Shown: piece by piece, positions 9,956 through 18,109 of the stretch
Position numbering within the stretch: position 1 is the first letter of the stretch
How the letters are laid out: the number at the start of each line of letters is the position of its first letter
Source: Actinomycetes bacterium
Lineage (GTDB): Bacteria; Actinomycetota; Acidimicrobiia; Acidimicrobiales; RAAP-2
DNA length: 64,000 nt
Direction of reading: 5' to 3'
Assembly: GCA_021846325.1 (NCBI GenBank)
Contig: JAJZBX010000009.1
Coordinates: 1-64,000, forward strand
Program-made: the position numbers and the translations under genes
Notes under the pieces: generated by a model
What the model was told of the DNA's origin: nothing
The model's database searches: none
Seen by the model: the letters and a program-made list of their open reading frames with translations, nothing else

Positions 9956-9961
9956 TAGATT
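9956..9961 (+). promoter_or_regulatory. -10 element of ndk
   Basis: TAGATT, 8 bases before the GTG of ndk; no ribosome binding site in between, which suggests a near-leaderless mRNA. Confidence 0.4.
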
Positions 9962-9969
9962 GCAACGTC

Positions 9970-10383
9970 GTGAATCGAACTCTGGTCATCGTCAAGCCCG
10001 ACGCGGTCGAACGGGGACTGGTCGGCGAAATTGTCGGCCGTCTAGAACGCAAGGGACTGCGATTCGTTGCGGCAACCTTTGGAACCCTGGACCGTTCCGT
10101 CGCGGCGCTCCATTACGCCGAACACGAGGGGCGGCCCTACTACGACGGGCTACTGGACTTCATCACCCGCGGACCCGTCTTGGTGGCGGTCGTCGAGGGG
10201 CCCACCGACGCGTGGCGGGTTGTTCGTTTGATGATGGGCGCGACGAATCCGCTCGACGCGGCGCCGGGAACCATTCGCGGCGACTTGGCTACCGTCATGG
10301 CGGAAAATCTCATCCACGGCTCGGACTCGGCCGAATCGGCTCGTCGTGAGATCGATATTTTCTTTCCCCACCTCGGTTCCTAA
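9970..10383 (+). CDS. ndk: Nucleoside diphosphate kinase
   Basis: 137 residues, the standard length. It transfers the terminal phosphate from ATP to other nucleoside diphosphates through a phosphohistidine. The N-terminal VKPDAVERG is the family motif, and the active histidine is in NLIHGSDSAESA (residue about 116). It supplies NTPs and dNTPs. GTG start, with no ribosome binding site but a TAGATT hexamer 8 bases upstream. Confidence 0.97.
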   Translation: MNRTLVIVKPDAVERGLVGEIVGRLERKGLRFVAATFGTLDRSVAALHYAEHEGRPYYDGLLDFITRGPVLVAVVEGPTDAWRVVRLMMGATNPLDAAPGTIRGDLATVMAENLIHGSDSAESARREIDIFFPHLGS

Positions 10384-10414
10384 CCGTGGCTGGTCGACGC
10401 GGACCAACTTGCCC

Positions 10415-10420
10415 TAGCCT
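10415..10420 (+). promoter_or_regulatory. -10 element of the mreBCD-mrdA operon
   Basis: TAGCCT, followed by a leader of about 40 bases with a small stem (GAGGT at 10431 with ACCTC at 10446) and an AAAGGG site before mreB. It is the only promoter-like site seen for the cluster. Confidence 0.4.
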
Positions 10421-10464
10421 TACGTTGTGTGAGGTGGCGCCTGCAACCTCGTTAAAGGGTTTCT

Positions 10465-11496
10465 ATGGTTGATAGTCGGTTCTCGTTGCTCGGTCGCGAT
10501 ATGGCAGTCGACTTGGGTACCGCCAATACGCTGGTCTACGTGCGCGGCCGCGGCATCATCTTGAACGAGCCGTCGGTGGTAGCGGTCGACGTGAAGGATG
10601 GTAAGCCGCTGGCGGTGGGTGCCGAGGCGAAACGGATGATCGGGCGAACCCCGAGCAATATCCAGGCGATTCGACCGCTCAAGGATGGCGTCATCGCAGA
10701 TTTCGAGATCTGCGAGAAGATGCTCCGTTACTTCATCCACCGAGTACACCAACGGAGGTTTGCCAAGCCCCGTATGGTGATATGCGTCCCGTCGGGGATC
10801 ACGGGGGTCGAGCAACGAGCGGTGATGGAGGCCGCGGAGTTCGCCGGCGCTCGCAAGGCGTACATCATTGAAGAGCCGATGGCCGCCGCGATTGGGGCCG
10901 GCCTGCCGATTCACGAGCCCAGCGGCAACATGGTCGTTGACATCGGGGGTGGCACGACCGAAGTGGCGGTCATCTCACTGGGCGGCATCGTGACGAGTCA
11001 ATCAATCCGGGTCGGCGGGGACGAACTCGACGAAGCGTTAGTGGCGTTCGTCAAGAAGGAGTTCCAGCTCGCCCTCGGCGAGCGCACCGCCGAGGAGATC
11101 AAGATTCAGCTCGGTTCGGCGTATCCGCTCGAGCAAGAGCTGCGTGCGGAGATACGCGGTCGCGATCTGGTGACGGGGTTGCCGAAGACCGTCGTCATCT
11201 CGACCGAGCAGATTCGTCAGGCGATGGAAGAGCCGGTGCAGGCCATCGTGGACGCCGTCAAGGTGACACTCGATCGAACCCCGCCGGAATTATCATCTGA
11301 CCTGATGGAGCAGGGTATCGTCTTGACCGGAGGTGGTGCGCTCCTCAACGGGATCGCCCAGCGACTGGAGGTTGAGACGAACATGCCAATCATCGTGGCG
11401 AACGACCCCCTGAATTGCGTGGCCCTCGGCAGCGGGATGTGCCTCGAAGAGCTCGAGACGTTCTCTCGCATGTTGAAGTCCAGCCCGTCTCGTTAA
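10465..11496 (+). CDS. mreB: Rod shape-determining protein MreB, bacterial actin
   Basis: 343 residues of the actin/Hsp70 superfamily. Phosphate 1 motif is AVDLGTANT near the N-terminus, phosphate 2 is VVDIGGGTTEVAV (about residue 155), and the adenosine motif is VLTGGGALL. MreB polymerises on the inner membrane face and directs lateral cell-wall synthesis. The first gene of mreB-mreC-mreD-mrdA, with the next gene 3 bases away. Its presence suggests a rod-shaped cell that elongates by lateral growth, unlike polar-growing corynebacteria, which lack MreB. Confidence 0.97.
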   Translation: MVDSRFSLLGRDMAVDLGTANTLVYVRGRGIILNEPSVVAVDVKDGKPLAVGAEAKRMIGRTPSNIQAIRPLKDGVIADFEICEKMLRYFIHRVHQRRFAKPRMVICVPSGITGVEQRAVMEAAEFAGARKAYIIEEPMAAAIGAGLPIHEPSGNMVVDIGGGTTEVAVISLGGIVTSQSIRVGGDELDEALVAFVKKEFQLALGERTAEEIKIQLGSAYPLEQELRAEIRGRDLVTGLPKTVVISTEQIRQAMEEPVQAIVDAVKVTLDRTPPELSSDLMEQGIVLTGGGALLNGIAQRLEVETNMPIIVANDPLNCVALGSGMCLEELETFSRMLKSSPSR

Positions 11497-11499
11497 CGC

Positions 11500-12318
11500 G
11501 TGGTCAGCGACCGTTCTAGACGGCGGGCGTGGACGCTCGGAGTGGGAACGCTCGTCGTGGTTACGGCGCTCTACCTCACGGTGGGCGTGGTGTCGGGACT
11601 GCGCAGCGTCGCCAACCTCGTGGTGGCGCCATTCAGCTGGACGATCGATGCCGTGGCGCGTCCCATCGGCCATCTTTTCGCCGGCGCCATCAACTACAGC
11701 GACGTGGTCGCGCAGAACGAGCGTCTGCGCTACGAGTTGGGCCGAGCTCAGCAGCGGGTCAACGAGTCCTGGGCGATGCAGCGCCAGTTGACACAGTTGA
11801 CGACGGAACTTCACGTGCCCTTCGTCGGATCGCTGTCAACGGTGGCGGCACAGGTGGTCAGTTTTTCACCGACGAACTTCGTGGCGACCTTCGATATCTC
11901 CAAAGGCCGCGACAGCGGCGTACTCGACGGCATGCCGGTCGTCGCGAACGGTGGGCTCGTCGGCACGGTCATCTCAACGACGCCTCGCGGCGCGACGGTG
12001 CGGATGATCACCGACGTCTCATCGTCGATAGGGGTGACCTACGGCAACGGTCACCAATCGATGGTGATCGGTGGTGGTGGAGTCAACAACGCACTGTCGG
12101 CGACGGGCGTAGATCTCACGTCGGCGCTACCGGTCGGCACCGTACTGGCCACCAATGGGCTAAGTGGCGGCCTCTATCCGCCCGGACTTCCCGTCGCCCG
12201 CGTTGCGCACGTCGCGCTGACGCCGGGTTCGACGACCTACAACGTGACGGTGGCTCCCACCGCCGACCTGCACCACCTGTTCTACGTGGACGTTGTTCTG
12301 TGGGAGCCGTCTACGTGA
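11500..12318 (+). CDS. mreC: Rod shape-determining protein MreC
   Basis: 272 residues with one N-terminal membrane segment (about 13-32), a coiled coil (about 65-105, containing NERLRYELGRAQQRV) and the paired beta-barrel periplasmic/extracellular domain typical of MreC. It links MreB filaments to penicillin-binding protein 2 outside the membrane. GTG start 3 bases after mreB; its stop overlaps the mreD start (GTGA). Confidence 0.92.
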   Translation: MVSDRSRRRAWTLGVGTLVVVTALYLTVGVVSGLRSVANLVVAPFSWTIDAVARPIGHLFAGAINYSDVVAQNERLRYELGRAQQRVNESWAMQRQLTQLTTELHVPFVGSLSTVAAQVVSFSPTNFVATFDISKGRDSGVLDGMPVVANGGLVGTVISTTPRGATVRMITDVSSSIGVTYGNGHQSMVIGGGGVNNALSATGVDLTSALPVGTVLATNGLSGGLYPPGLPVARVAHVALTPGSTTYNVTVAPTADLHHLFYVDVVLWEPST

Positions 12319-12824
12319 CGCGAGCGATTGTTCCAGTCGCGTTCGTCACGTTGGCCATCGTCGGTATCCAACTCGCCGTGCTCTCCGCGCTGCGGGTCGA
12401 TGGCGTCGTCGTGATGCTCGTGTGGCTCTGGCCGTTCGTCGTCGGGTTGACCGGCTATACCGGTCTCGCGATCTGGAGCGCGGTGTTGTCGGGCCTGTTC
12501 TTTGACACCCACAGTGCTGCGCCGTTCGGTCTGACCATCGTGGTCGCCGTGGCGCTGGCGTACTTCGCGTCTCGCCTCGGTCGCGAGGGCGTCGGTGACC
12601 TGGAGTCCGCGGCGTGGTGGGTGACGCCGGTGCTGGCCGCTCTGGCGGGACTGTTGGCGCCAGCGTGTTACGTGATGTTGGGCTACGTCGAACTTAACTT
12701 CGGACTCTGGCGCGGCAGCGTGCTCGCGAGTATGGAGGTGAACGCGGTTGCCTTCTTCATTCTCGCACGCCCGAGCGCGCGCTTGGCTCGTCGACTGGCG
12801 CGCACCGAGGGGCGGCGACGGTGA
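12315..12824 (+). CDS. mreD: Rod shape-determining protein MreD
   Basis: 169 residues, very hydrophobic, with about five membrane segments, followed by a basic tail (RLARRLARTEGRRR). MreD is a small polytopic partner of MreC and diverges fast, so the call rests on size, topology and its position between mreC and mrdA. The start is GTG at 12315, overlapping the mreC stop by 4 bases. A longer open frame from 11529 exists but overlaps nearly all of mreC and is not the gene start. Confidence 0.88.
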   Translation: MTRAIVPVAFVTLAIVGIQLAVLSALRVDGVVVMLVWLWPFVVGLTGYTGLAIWSAVLSGLFFDTHSAAPFGLTIVVAVALAYFASRLGREGVGDLESAAWWVTPVLAALAGLLAPACYVMLGYVELNFGLWRGSVLASMEVNAVAFFILARPSARLARRLARTEGRRR

Positions 12825-15025
12825 AGCGGTCGTGGCGCGAGCGACCGACGGGATCGCTGTTTTCACGTCTCTGGCGACCGTGGGAGACGCTGAATCCGCT
12901 GCGGCGACGCGGTCGCTCGATCAACGTGCGCCGGACCGTTGGCATCCGAGACCTAGTGGCGTCGCCCGACGAAATCGAGGTCCGTCCCGAGCGTCGCTGG
13001 CGAATCATCGGTGGGTTCTTCGTTCTGCTGTTACTGCTCTTGATCTACCGGCTCTTCACGTTGCAGATTCTCGATTATCGAACGGCCGTCGCCACGGTCG
13101 ACGCGAACTCCCTGCGAGTGAGCACGATTCCGGCGGCGCGCGGTCTCATCGTTGATCGATACGGCCGACCACTGGTGACCAACGCGATGACCACCGAGAT
13201 CCAACTGTCGCGGGCGGAGGCCACGCTGGATCCGGCGATCAAGGGAACGTTGTCCGTGCTGACCGGCGTGAGCATCTCCGCGATCAATGCCGCGCTCAAC
13301 AACGTGCAGTACAACCCGTACCAACCGGCGCCGATCATGATGAACGCGCCGAGCGACGTGGTGCAGTTCATCAAGCTGCACCCCAGCGAGTTTCCGGGCG
13401 TCACGATATTGAGCGTCGCTCGGCGGTCGTACCCCAACGGTGGCACGGTCGGGTCCCAGGTCCTGGGCTACGTGGGTCCGATCACCGGGGCGGAGATCGC
13501 CGCCCACCCGAACCAGGGTTATCAGACGGACTCCCAGATCGGTAAGACGGGCATCGAGGCCTTCTACGAGCAGTACCTGCGGGGTCACGACGGCACCCAA
13601 ACGCTCGAGGTCAACGCGTTCGGCAACATCCTCGGCGTGGCGAAGACGACGCCTCCCACGAGCGGTGACACCGTCGTCTTGAATATCGACGAGGGTCTCC
13701 AGCGAGCCCTCGACGGCTACCTGGCCCAGCAGGTGCTCCTCGATCGCAAGACCTTCGACCCGGTGTCGCACCGCTACCCGCAGGCGGTCAACGGCGCCGC
13801 GGTCGTCTTGGATCCCAACACGGGCGCCGTGCTGGCGATGTCGAGTTTCCCGTCCTACAACCTCAACTCCTTCGTCAACGGGCTGTCGCAGAAGACCTTC
13901 AACAGCCTGATGAAGGTTGGCGCGTTCAACAACTACGCCATCCAGGGTCTCTACACTCCGGGTAGCACCTTCAAACTGGTCACCGCGACCGCGATGATGC
14001 AGACGGGCATCTTGTCTCCCAACACCCTGGTGAACGACACCGGTATCTACGTCGTGCCAGGGTGTCTGCAGGGCGGGCACGGCTGCGTCTTTCATGACGC
14101 CGAGACCTACGGTAACGGACTGGTCAACTTGCCATTGGCGATCACGGTCTCGTCGGACTACTACTTCTACAACCTCGGCTACCTGTTCTGGATCCATCAG
14201 AACAAGTACGGTCAGACCGCCATTCAGAACGTCGGGCACCAATACGGCCTCGACCAATACACGAACGTTGACCTGCCCAATGAGGTCGTTGGCCGCATCG
14301 ACTCACCCGCGGTTCGCAAGCAGCTGCACGCACTGGCGCCCAAGGCGTTTCCAACCGTCGCCTGGTACACCGGGGACAACATCGAGATGGCCTTCGGCCA
14401 GGGTGCGACGGCGATCACGCCGCTGGCGCTCGCCGACGCGTACGCCACCTTCGCCAACGGCGGAACGCGCTACGCACCCGAAGTGGCCGCCGCCATCGTG
14501 AACCCCTCGGGCAAGCTCATCGAGCGCTATCAGCCACGGGTGTTGGGCCACGTCTACCTACCGCCGTCGGTGCGCGGGCCGATACTGCAGGGGTTCTACG
14601 GCGCGATCAACAATCCGCGGGGGACCGCGTACTACCCGTTCCACAAGATCGCGAACTTCTCACTGAGTCAGTACCCGCTCGGTGGCAAGACGGGAACGGC
14701 GTCGAACGCTCCCGGTATGGAACCGAACTCCCTGTTCGTCGGCTTTGGGCCGATCAATCACCCCAAGTACGTGGTGGTCTGCGTTATCGGCGAGGGTGGG
14801 TACGGCGCGAACGCCGCGGCACCGGTGGTGGCCGAGGCGTTCAACTACCTCGTCGCGCACCCCATCCGCCCGCTCTCACTGAAGCCGAAGCTGACGTTGC
14901 CAACGACGACGACTTCAACCACGTCGACCGTCGCCCACGCGGGGTCCACGACGACCTCGACCACGTCGACCGTCGCCCACGCGGGGTCCACGACGACCAG
15001 CCCGTCGGTGACGAAGGCCGGATAG
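12821..15025 (+). CDS. mrdA: Penicillin-binding protein 2, peptidoglycan transpeptidase of the elongation machinery
   Basis: 734 residues. A basic cytoplasmic N-terminus (about 1-65) precedes one membrane segment (about 66-87), then the dimerisation domain with ARGLIVDRYGRPL, then the transpeptidase domain. The active-site motifs are S382-T-F-K385, S444-S-D446 and K623-T-G-T. It crosslinks peptidoglycan during elongation together with MreBCD. GTG start overlaps the mreD stop. The C-terminus has a Thr/Ser-rich tail with two 14-residue repeats, unusual for PBP2. A rodA gene, often next in such clusters, is missing here. Confidence 0.95.
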   Translation: MKRSWRERPTGSLFSRLWRPWETLNPLRRRGRSINVRRTVGIRDLVASPDEIEVRPERRWRIIGGFFVLLLLLLIYRLFTLQILDYRTAVATVDANSLRVSTIPAARGLIVDRYGRPLVTNAMTTEIQLSRAEATLDPAIKGTLSVLTGVSISAINAALNNVQYNPYQPAPIMMNAPSDVVQFIKLHPSEFPGVTILSVARRSYPNGGTVGSQVLGYVGPITGAEIAAHPNQGYQTDSQIGKTGIEAFYEQYLRGHDGTQTLEVNAFGNILGVAKTTPPTSGDTVVLNIDEGLQRALDGYLAQQVLLDRKTFDPVSHRYPQAVNGAAVVLDPNTGAVLAMSSFPSYNLNSFVNGLSQKTFNSLMKVGAFNNYAIQGLYTPGSTFKLVTATAMMQTGILSPNTLVNDTGIYVVPGCLQGGHGCVFHDAETYGNGLVNLPLAITVSSDYYFYNLGYLFWIHQNKYGQTAIQNVGHQYGLDQYTNVDLPNEVVGRIDSPAVRKQLHALAPKAFPTVAWYTGDNIEMAFGQGATAITPLALADAYATFANGGTRYAPEVAAAIVNPSGKLIERYQPRVLGHVYLPPSVRGPILQGFYGAINNPRGTAYYPFHKIANFSLSQYPLGGKTGTASNAPGMEPNSLFVGFGPINHPKYVVVCVIGEGGYGANAAAPVVAEAFNYLVAHPIRPLSLKPKLTLPTTTTSTTSTVAHAGSTTTSTTSTVAHAGSTTTSPSVTKAG
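14907..14990 (+). repeat. Two tandem 42-bp repeats in the mrdA 3' end
   Basis: Two in-frame copies with a period of 42 bases (starting 14907 and 14949), with only two visible differences, followed by the first few bases of a third. Each encodes a Thr/Ser stretch ending TVAHAG. This looks like an extracellular linker or wall-exposed tail that can vary in copy number. Confidence 0.8.
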
Positions 15026-15047
15026 CGGCTCGCGCCACCCCAAGGTG

Positions 15048-15053
15048 TAGCCT
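15048..15053 (+). promoter_or_regulatory. -10 element of the RNase E/G transcript
   Basis: TAGCCT exactly 6 bases before a GTG at 15060. As for other promoters here this sets transcription start at about 15060, which gives the RNase gene a leader of about 260 bases, or a leaderless upstream frame (15060-15377). Confidence 0.45.
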
Positions 15054-15059
15054 GGTCCC

Positions 15060-15321
15060 GTGGGGCGTAGCTGTGCAGGGTGCACGGTACGCGTGAAAAC
15101 GCAGTGCTCGCGACGAAACGAATTGTCGCGAGCGAGTTTCGAGGACGACGTGATCCAATCCAGTTCGATGGTGTTGGTTGGCTTTCCAGTTCTCGCGTTC
15201 GTGACGATCGGTATCGTCGCGTGTTCCCTCAGCCCCGATGCCGCCGCGGCTATCCCGCGCGGATCCCAACGTCCTGATCGCTGGTGCGATCGGGCCCATC
15301 AGAACGCAAGGAGCGTCCGTC
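15060..15321 (+). promoter_or_regulatory. Long 5' leader of the RNase E/G gene with a strong hairpin
   Basis: These bases before the RNase start hold no recognised gene. They contain a perfect 9-bp hairpin (GCTCGCGAC at 15106-15114 with GTCGCGAGC at 15125-15133, 10-base loop GAAACGAATT) and a small GTGCA/TGCAC stem near 15073-15085. A 105-codon frame begins at the GTG at 15060, six bases after the -10, contains one hydrophobic stretch, and overlaps the first 56 bases of the RNase gene. I cannot recognise it. RNase E genes in other bacteria are often controlled by cleavage of such leaders, so autoregulation is a reasonable inference. Confidence 0.45.
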
Positions 15322-16944
15322 GTGAGCGACGAGAACAGCAAATCCGCAACTTCCCCAACCGGTCCCCGAATTGGTGACGTCCGTCCAGCACCACAAATAG
15401 GCGATACGCGTCCGGGGTCACCAACCAATGCAACGGGTGCCCCGACCGTTGGCGCTGGTGGTTCCGGGGGCTCTAGCAGTTCCCCCGGTGGCGCCCGTCG
15501 TCGGCGAGGTGGTCGCGGTCGTGGCGGACAGGGGGGACAGGGTTCGGCCAACGGCCGGGCCAATGGCGCACGACCCGCTGACGCCCCCGTCGAGGCGTCG
15601 GCGCCCGAGGCCAGCGAGTCAAGCGCGGGTCGGGTTCGTGGACGACGCCGCCGCGGCGGCGAGCGACACGCGCGAGCGCAGGGTCGATACCTCATGTGTG
15701 TCCACACGACCGCTGAGGCGACCCATATCGCGACGCTCGAGGGCCGTTCGATGGTCGAGTACACGGTGGCCAAGTCGGCCGACGAGACCAATCAGATCGA
15801 TGGCAACATCTACGTGGGACGGATCCAGAACGTGCTTCCCGGTATGGAGCTCGCTTTTGTCGATATTGGCATCCCTAAAAATGCCGTGCTCTACCGCGGT
15901 GACGTTACCTTCGACGACGACGACGTCGAAGGGGCCGCCTCGAACAACAAACGAATTGAGGAGATGATTCGGGCAGGCCAGACGATCGTCTGTCAGGTCA
16001 CCAAGAACGCCATCGGCGCCAAGGGCGCCCGCCTGACCCAGGAGGTCTCCCTGCCCGGACGCTTCGCCGTTCTGGTGCCGAACTCGTCCACCGTCGGCAT
16101 CTCGAAACGCCTGGCCGACGGTGAACGTCGTCGACTTCGCAAGATCATTGACGACGTCAAGCCCGAAGGGCACGGCGTCATCATCCGCACGGCCGCCGAG
16201 GGGGTCTCGGCCGACGACTTGGCCCGCGACGTGACGTCGCTGGCCGAGAAGTGGGCCGCCATCGAAGCCGAGGTCGCCAAGTCGAATCAGCCGCGCCTGA
16301 TCTATCGGGATCTGGATCTCGCGGTTCGCGTGCTGCGCGAGGAACTCAATGACGATTACCGGGGCGTGCTCATCGACGATCGTGACCTGTTCGAAAAGGT
16401 GCGCGAGTACGTCCTCGCGGTCAATCCCGAGCTGGCCGACCGAATCGAGTACTACGACCGAGCCAGCGAGGACCTACCGCTTTTCGAGCGCTACTTTGTT
16501 CACGAACAACTGCACCGAGCGCTCGATCGCAAGGTGTTCTTGCCGTCGGGCGGTTCGCTGATCATCGAACGTACCGAGGCGCTCACGGTCGTCGACGTCA
16601 ACACCGGCAAGAACGTGGGCAAGACGAACCTCGAAGAAACGGTCTTTCGCAACAACCTCGAAGCCGCCGAAGAGGTGGCGCGCCAGCTGCGTCTTCGCGA
16701 CATCGGCGGGATCATCGTGATCGACTTCATCGATATGGAGTCCAAGGGGAACCGCGACGCCGTGGCGTCGGCGCTTCGCCAGGCGCTGTCGCGCGACAAG
16801 ACCCGTACCCAGGTATTCGACATCTCCGAGCTCGGTCTGGTCGAAATGACCCGCAAGCGCGTCAACGAGGGTCTGCTGGAGTCGGTGTCGACGGTGTGCA
16901 CCGTGTGCGACGGGCGCGGGTTCGTGCTGTCGACGGGGCTGTAG
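15322..16944 (+). CDS. rng: Ribonuclease E/G family endoribonuclease
   Basis: 540 residues from the GTG at 15322, chosen because AAGGAG lies 10 bases upstream and the family core starts later. The N-terminal ~120 residues are low-complexity and rich in Gly, Arg and Ser (RRRRGGRGRGG), probably an RNA-binding arm. The S1 domain follows (YVGRIQNVLPGMELAFVDIG), then the DNase I-like catalytic domain with VIDFIDM carrying the magnesium aspartates, and the zinc-link CTVCDGRG. It cleaves single-stranded, A/U-rich RNA in mRNA decay and rRNA/tRNA maturation. It lacks the long C-terminal scaffold of E. coli RNase E; the extra domain is at the front, as in some actinobacteria. Confidence 0.94.
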   Translation: MSDENSKSATSPTGPRIGDVRPAPQIGDTRPGSPTNATGAPTVGAGGSGGSSSSPGGARRRRGGRGRGGQGGQGSANGRANGARPADAPVEASAPEASESSAGRVRGRRRRGGERHARAQGRYLMCVHTTAEATHIATLEGRSMVEYTVAKSADETNQIDGNIYVGRIQNVLPGMELAFVDIGIPKNAVLYRGDVTFDDDDVEGAASNNKRIEEMIRAGQTIVCQVTKNAIGAKGARLTQEVSLPGRFAVLVPNSSTVGISKRLADGERRRLRKIIDDVKPEGHGVIIRTAAEGVSADDLARDVTSLAEKWAAIEAEVAKSNQPRLIYRDLDLAVRVLREELNDDYRGVLIDDRDLFEKVREYVLAVNPELADRIEYYDRASEDLPLFERYFVHEQLHRALDRKVFLPSGGSLIIERTEALTVVDVNTGKNVGKTNLEETVFRNNLEAAEEVARQLRLRDIGGIIVIDFIDMESKGNRDAVASALRQALSRDKTRTQVFDISELGLVEMTRKRVNEGLLESVSTVCTVCDGRGFVLSTGL

Positions 16945-16970
16945 CCGCCGTCGCAGCGGCCGCCATCGGC

Positions 16971-16976
16971 TAGTAT
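16971..16976 (+). promoter_or_regulatory. -10 element of rplU-rpmA
   Basis: TAGTAT, 9 bases before the rplU ATG. The implied leader is only a few bases long. Confidence 0.4.
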
Positions 16977-16985
16977 GGAGTCCCT

Positions 16986-17297
16986 ATGTACGCCGTCATC
17001 CGAGTAGGAACCTCCCAAGAACGAGTCACCGAGGGACAGGTGGTGCGCGTTGACCTGCGCCCCGAGTCGGTGGGCACCGAAGTCGAGTTCGAAGCCGTCA
17101 TGTTGGTCAACGGCGACGAAGTCGTGGCCGGTCCGGCGCTGCGCGGCACGACGGTCACCGGACGTATCATCGGCGACGAGAAGGGTCCCAAGATCAGGGC
17201 CCTCACGTACAAGGCGAAGGCCAACCAGCGCAAGCGGTGGGGCCACCGGCAAAAGTACTCAACGGTTGAGATTACGTCAATCGCGACCAAGAAGTAA
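16986..17297 (+). CDS. rplU: 50S ribosomal protein L21
   Basis: 103 residues, the usual size. The N-terminus [18 protein letters not shown] and the C-terminal [19 protein letters not shown] match the L21 family, which binds 23S rRNA near L20. It pairs with rpmA 8 bases downstream, the normal arrangement. The C-terminal basic part contacts RNA. Confidence 0.96.
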   Translation: MYAVIRVGTSQERVTEGQVVRVDLRPESVGTEVEFEAVMLVNGDEVVAGPALRGTTVTGRIIGDEKGPKIRALTYKAKANQRKRWGHRQKYSTVEITSIATKK

Positions 17298-17305
17298 GGA
17301 GCGAC

Positions 17306-17560
17306 ATGTCCAAGACCAAAGGTGGCGGTTCCACGAGGAACGGTCGCGACTCCAACGCCCAACGTCTCGGTGTCAAAGCCTTCGACGGCACGGCGGTGAC
17401 CCCGGGCAGCATCATCATGCGCCAGCGTGGCACGCAGTTCCACCCGGGTCGAAACGTCGGCATCGGCAAGGACGACACGCTGTTCGCGAAGGCCGAAGGG
17501 ACCGTGAAGTTCGGATTCCGCGCAGGACGCAAGTTGGTCGACGTGCGCACGGACCAGTAG
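17306..17560 (+). CDS. rpmA: 50S ribosomal protein L27
   Basis: 84 residues with the family core [17 protein letters not shown] and [11 protein letters not shown]. Its N-terminal arm reaches the peptidyl transferase centre. The ribosome binding site is AAGGAG before the ATG. The N-terminus is MSKTKGGG rather than the common MAHKKGGG, a small sequence difference with no sign of damage. A strong terminator follows 5 bases after its stop. Confidence 0.96.
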   Translation: MSKTKGGGSTRNGRDSNAQRLGVKAFDGTAVTPGSIIMRQRGTQFHPGRNVGIGKDDTLFAKAEGTVKFGFRAGRKLVDVRTDQ

Positions 17561-17565
17561 CACGT

Positions 17566-17621
17566 GGCACTAACGAAAAACACCCCCGGGCGATCGCTCG
17601 GGGGTGTTTTTCGTTAGTGCC
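17566..17621. terminator. Bidirectional intrinsic terminator between rpmA and the HU gene
   Basis: Two 27-base arms, GGCACTAACGAAAAACACCC and onward, form an almost perfect palindrome with one mismatch and a 2-base loop. The GC core (CACCCCCGGGCG with CGCTCGGGGGTG) is flanked by A5 on one side and T5 on the other, so it has a U-tract in both directions. It ends rpmA from the left and the HU gene from the right. Confidence 0.92.
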
Positions 17622-17627
17622 AGTCTC

Positions 17628-17903
17628 CTAGCCTTTGACGGCCTTCTTGAAGGTCGAGCCGATCGAGACCTTCGGCGCCTTGGAGGCGCTGACCTGGATG
17701 GCCTCGCCGGTCTGGGGGTTGCGGGCCGTACGCGCCTTGCGCTGGACTCGCTCAAAGGAGACGAAGCCCGACAGGACGATCTTCTCGCCCTTCGACACGT
17801 TCTTCACGACGACGTCCTCAAAGGCCTTCAGCACCTCGGCTACCGTGTTCTTGGCTGCGCCACTCTCGGCAGCAATTGCATCTACCAACTCGGCCTTGTT
17901 CAC
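17628..17903 (-). CDS. hup: Histone-like DNA-binding protein HU
   Basis: 91 residues, the size of a classical HU without the Lys/Ala-rich tail found in mycobacterial and streptomycete HupB. It has MNKAELVDAIA, the hydrophobic core, GFVSFERVQRKARTARNPQTGE (the DNA-bending arm with the invariant NPQTG turn) and a C-terminal KAVKG. It compacts and bends DNA as a dimer. GTG start with AAGGAG 7 bases upstream. Confidence 0.96.
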   Translation of the reverse strand: MNKAELVDAIAAESGAAKNTVAEVLKAFEDVVVKNVSKGEKIVLSGFVSFERVQRKARTARNPQTGEAIQVSASKAPKVSIGSTFKKAVKG

Positions 17904-17963
17904 CGGTCGACTCCTTACTCTTCACTAAATCGGACTGGGGATTCCCAGTAACCGGAGCCATCT

Positions 17964-18043
17964 TTATCGAAGAAAGCCTGAAATTAAGGGATTTTCGATA
18001 AGTTTTCCCCTTGGCGCCAGGTAAGGACTGAATAAAGTACCTG
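17964..18043 (-). promoter_or_regulatory. AT-rich HU upstream region with two inverted repeats
   Basis: The 206-base gap between the divergent HU and aminotransferase genes is the most AT-rich part of the window. It holds TTATCGAA/TTCGATAA (17964-17971 and 17994-18001) and CAGGTA/TACCTG (18018-18023 and 18038-18043). A TACTTT on the minus strand (18034-18039) may be the HU -10 box, which would put the first repeat in its leader. Protein operators or RNA stems are both possible. Confidence 0.3.
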
Positions 18044-18097
18044 ATCGAACCGTGAATCACGCGTGTCTCGATGCCAGAACGGCGATGAGCAGCACTC

Positions 18098-18103
18098 TAC
18101 GAT
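18098..18103 (+). promoter_or_regulatory. -10 element of the aminotransferase gene (leaderless)
   Basis: TACGAT followed by exactly six bases (GGAACG) and the ATG. Confidence 0.45.
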
Positions 18104-18109
18104 GGAACG

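Noticed and set aside
11529-12824. 431-codon frame that would make mreD start inside mreC
   Set aside because: Only the last 169 codons look like MreD; the first part is an out-of-frame reading of mreC. The GTG at 12315 with a 4-base overlap is the natural start.
13031-14257. 408-codon antisense frame across mrdA
   Set aside because: Mirrors the codon pattern of the real gene; composition is Val/Arg/Asp-heavy with no fold signal and no ribosome site.
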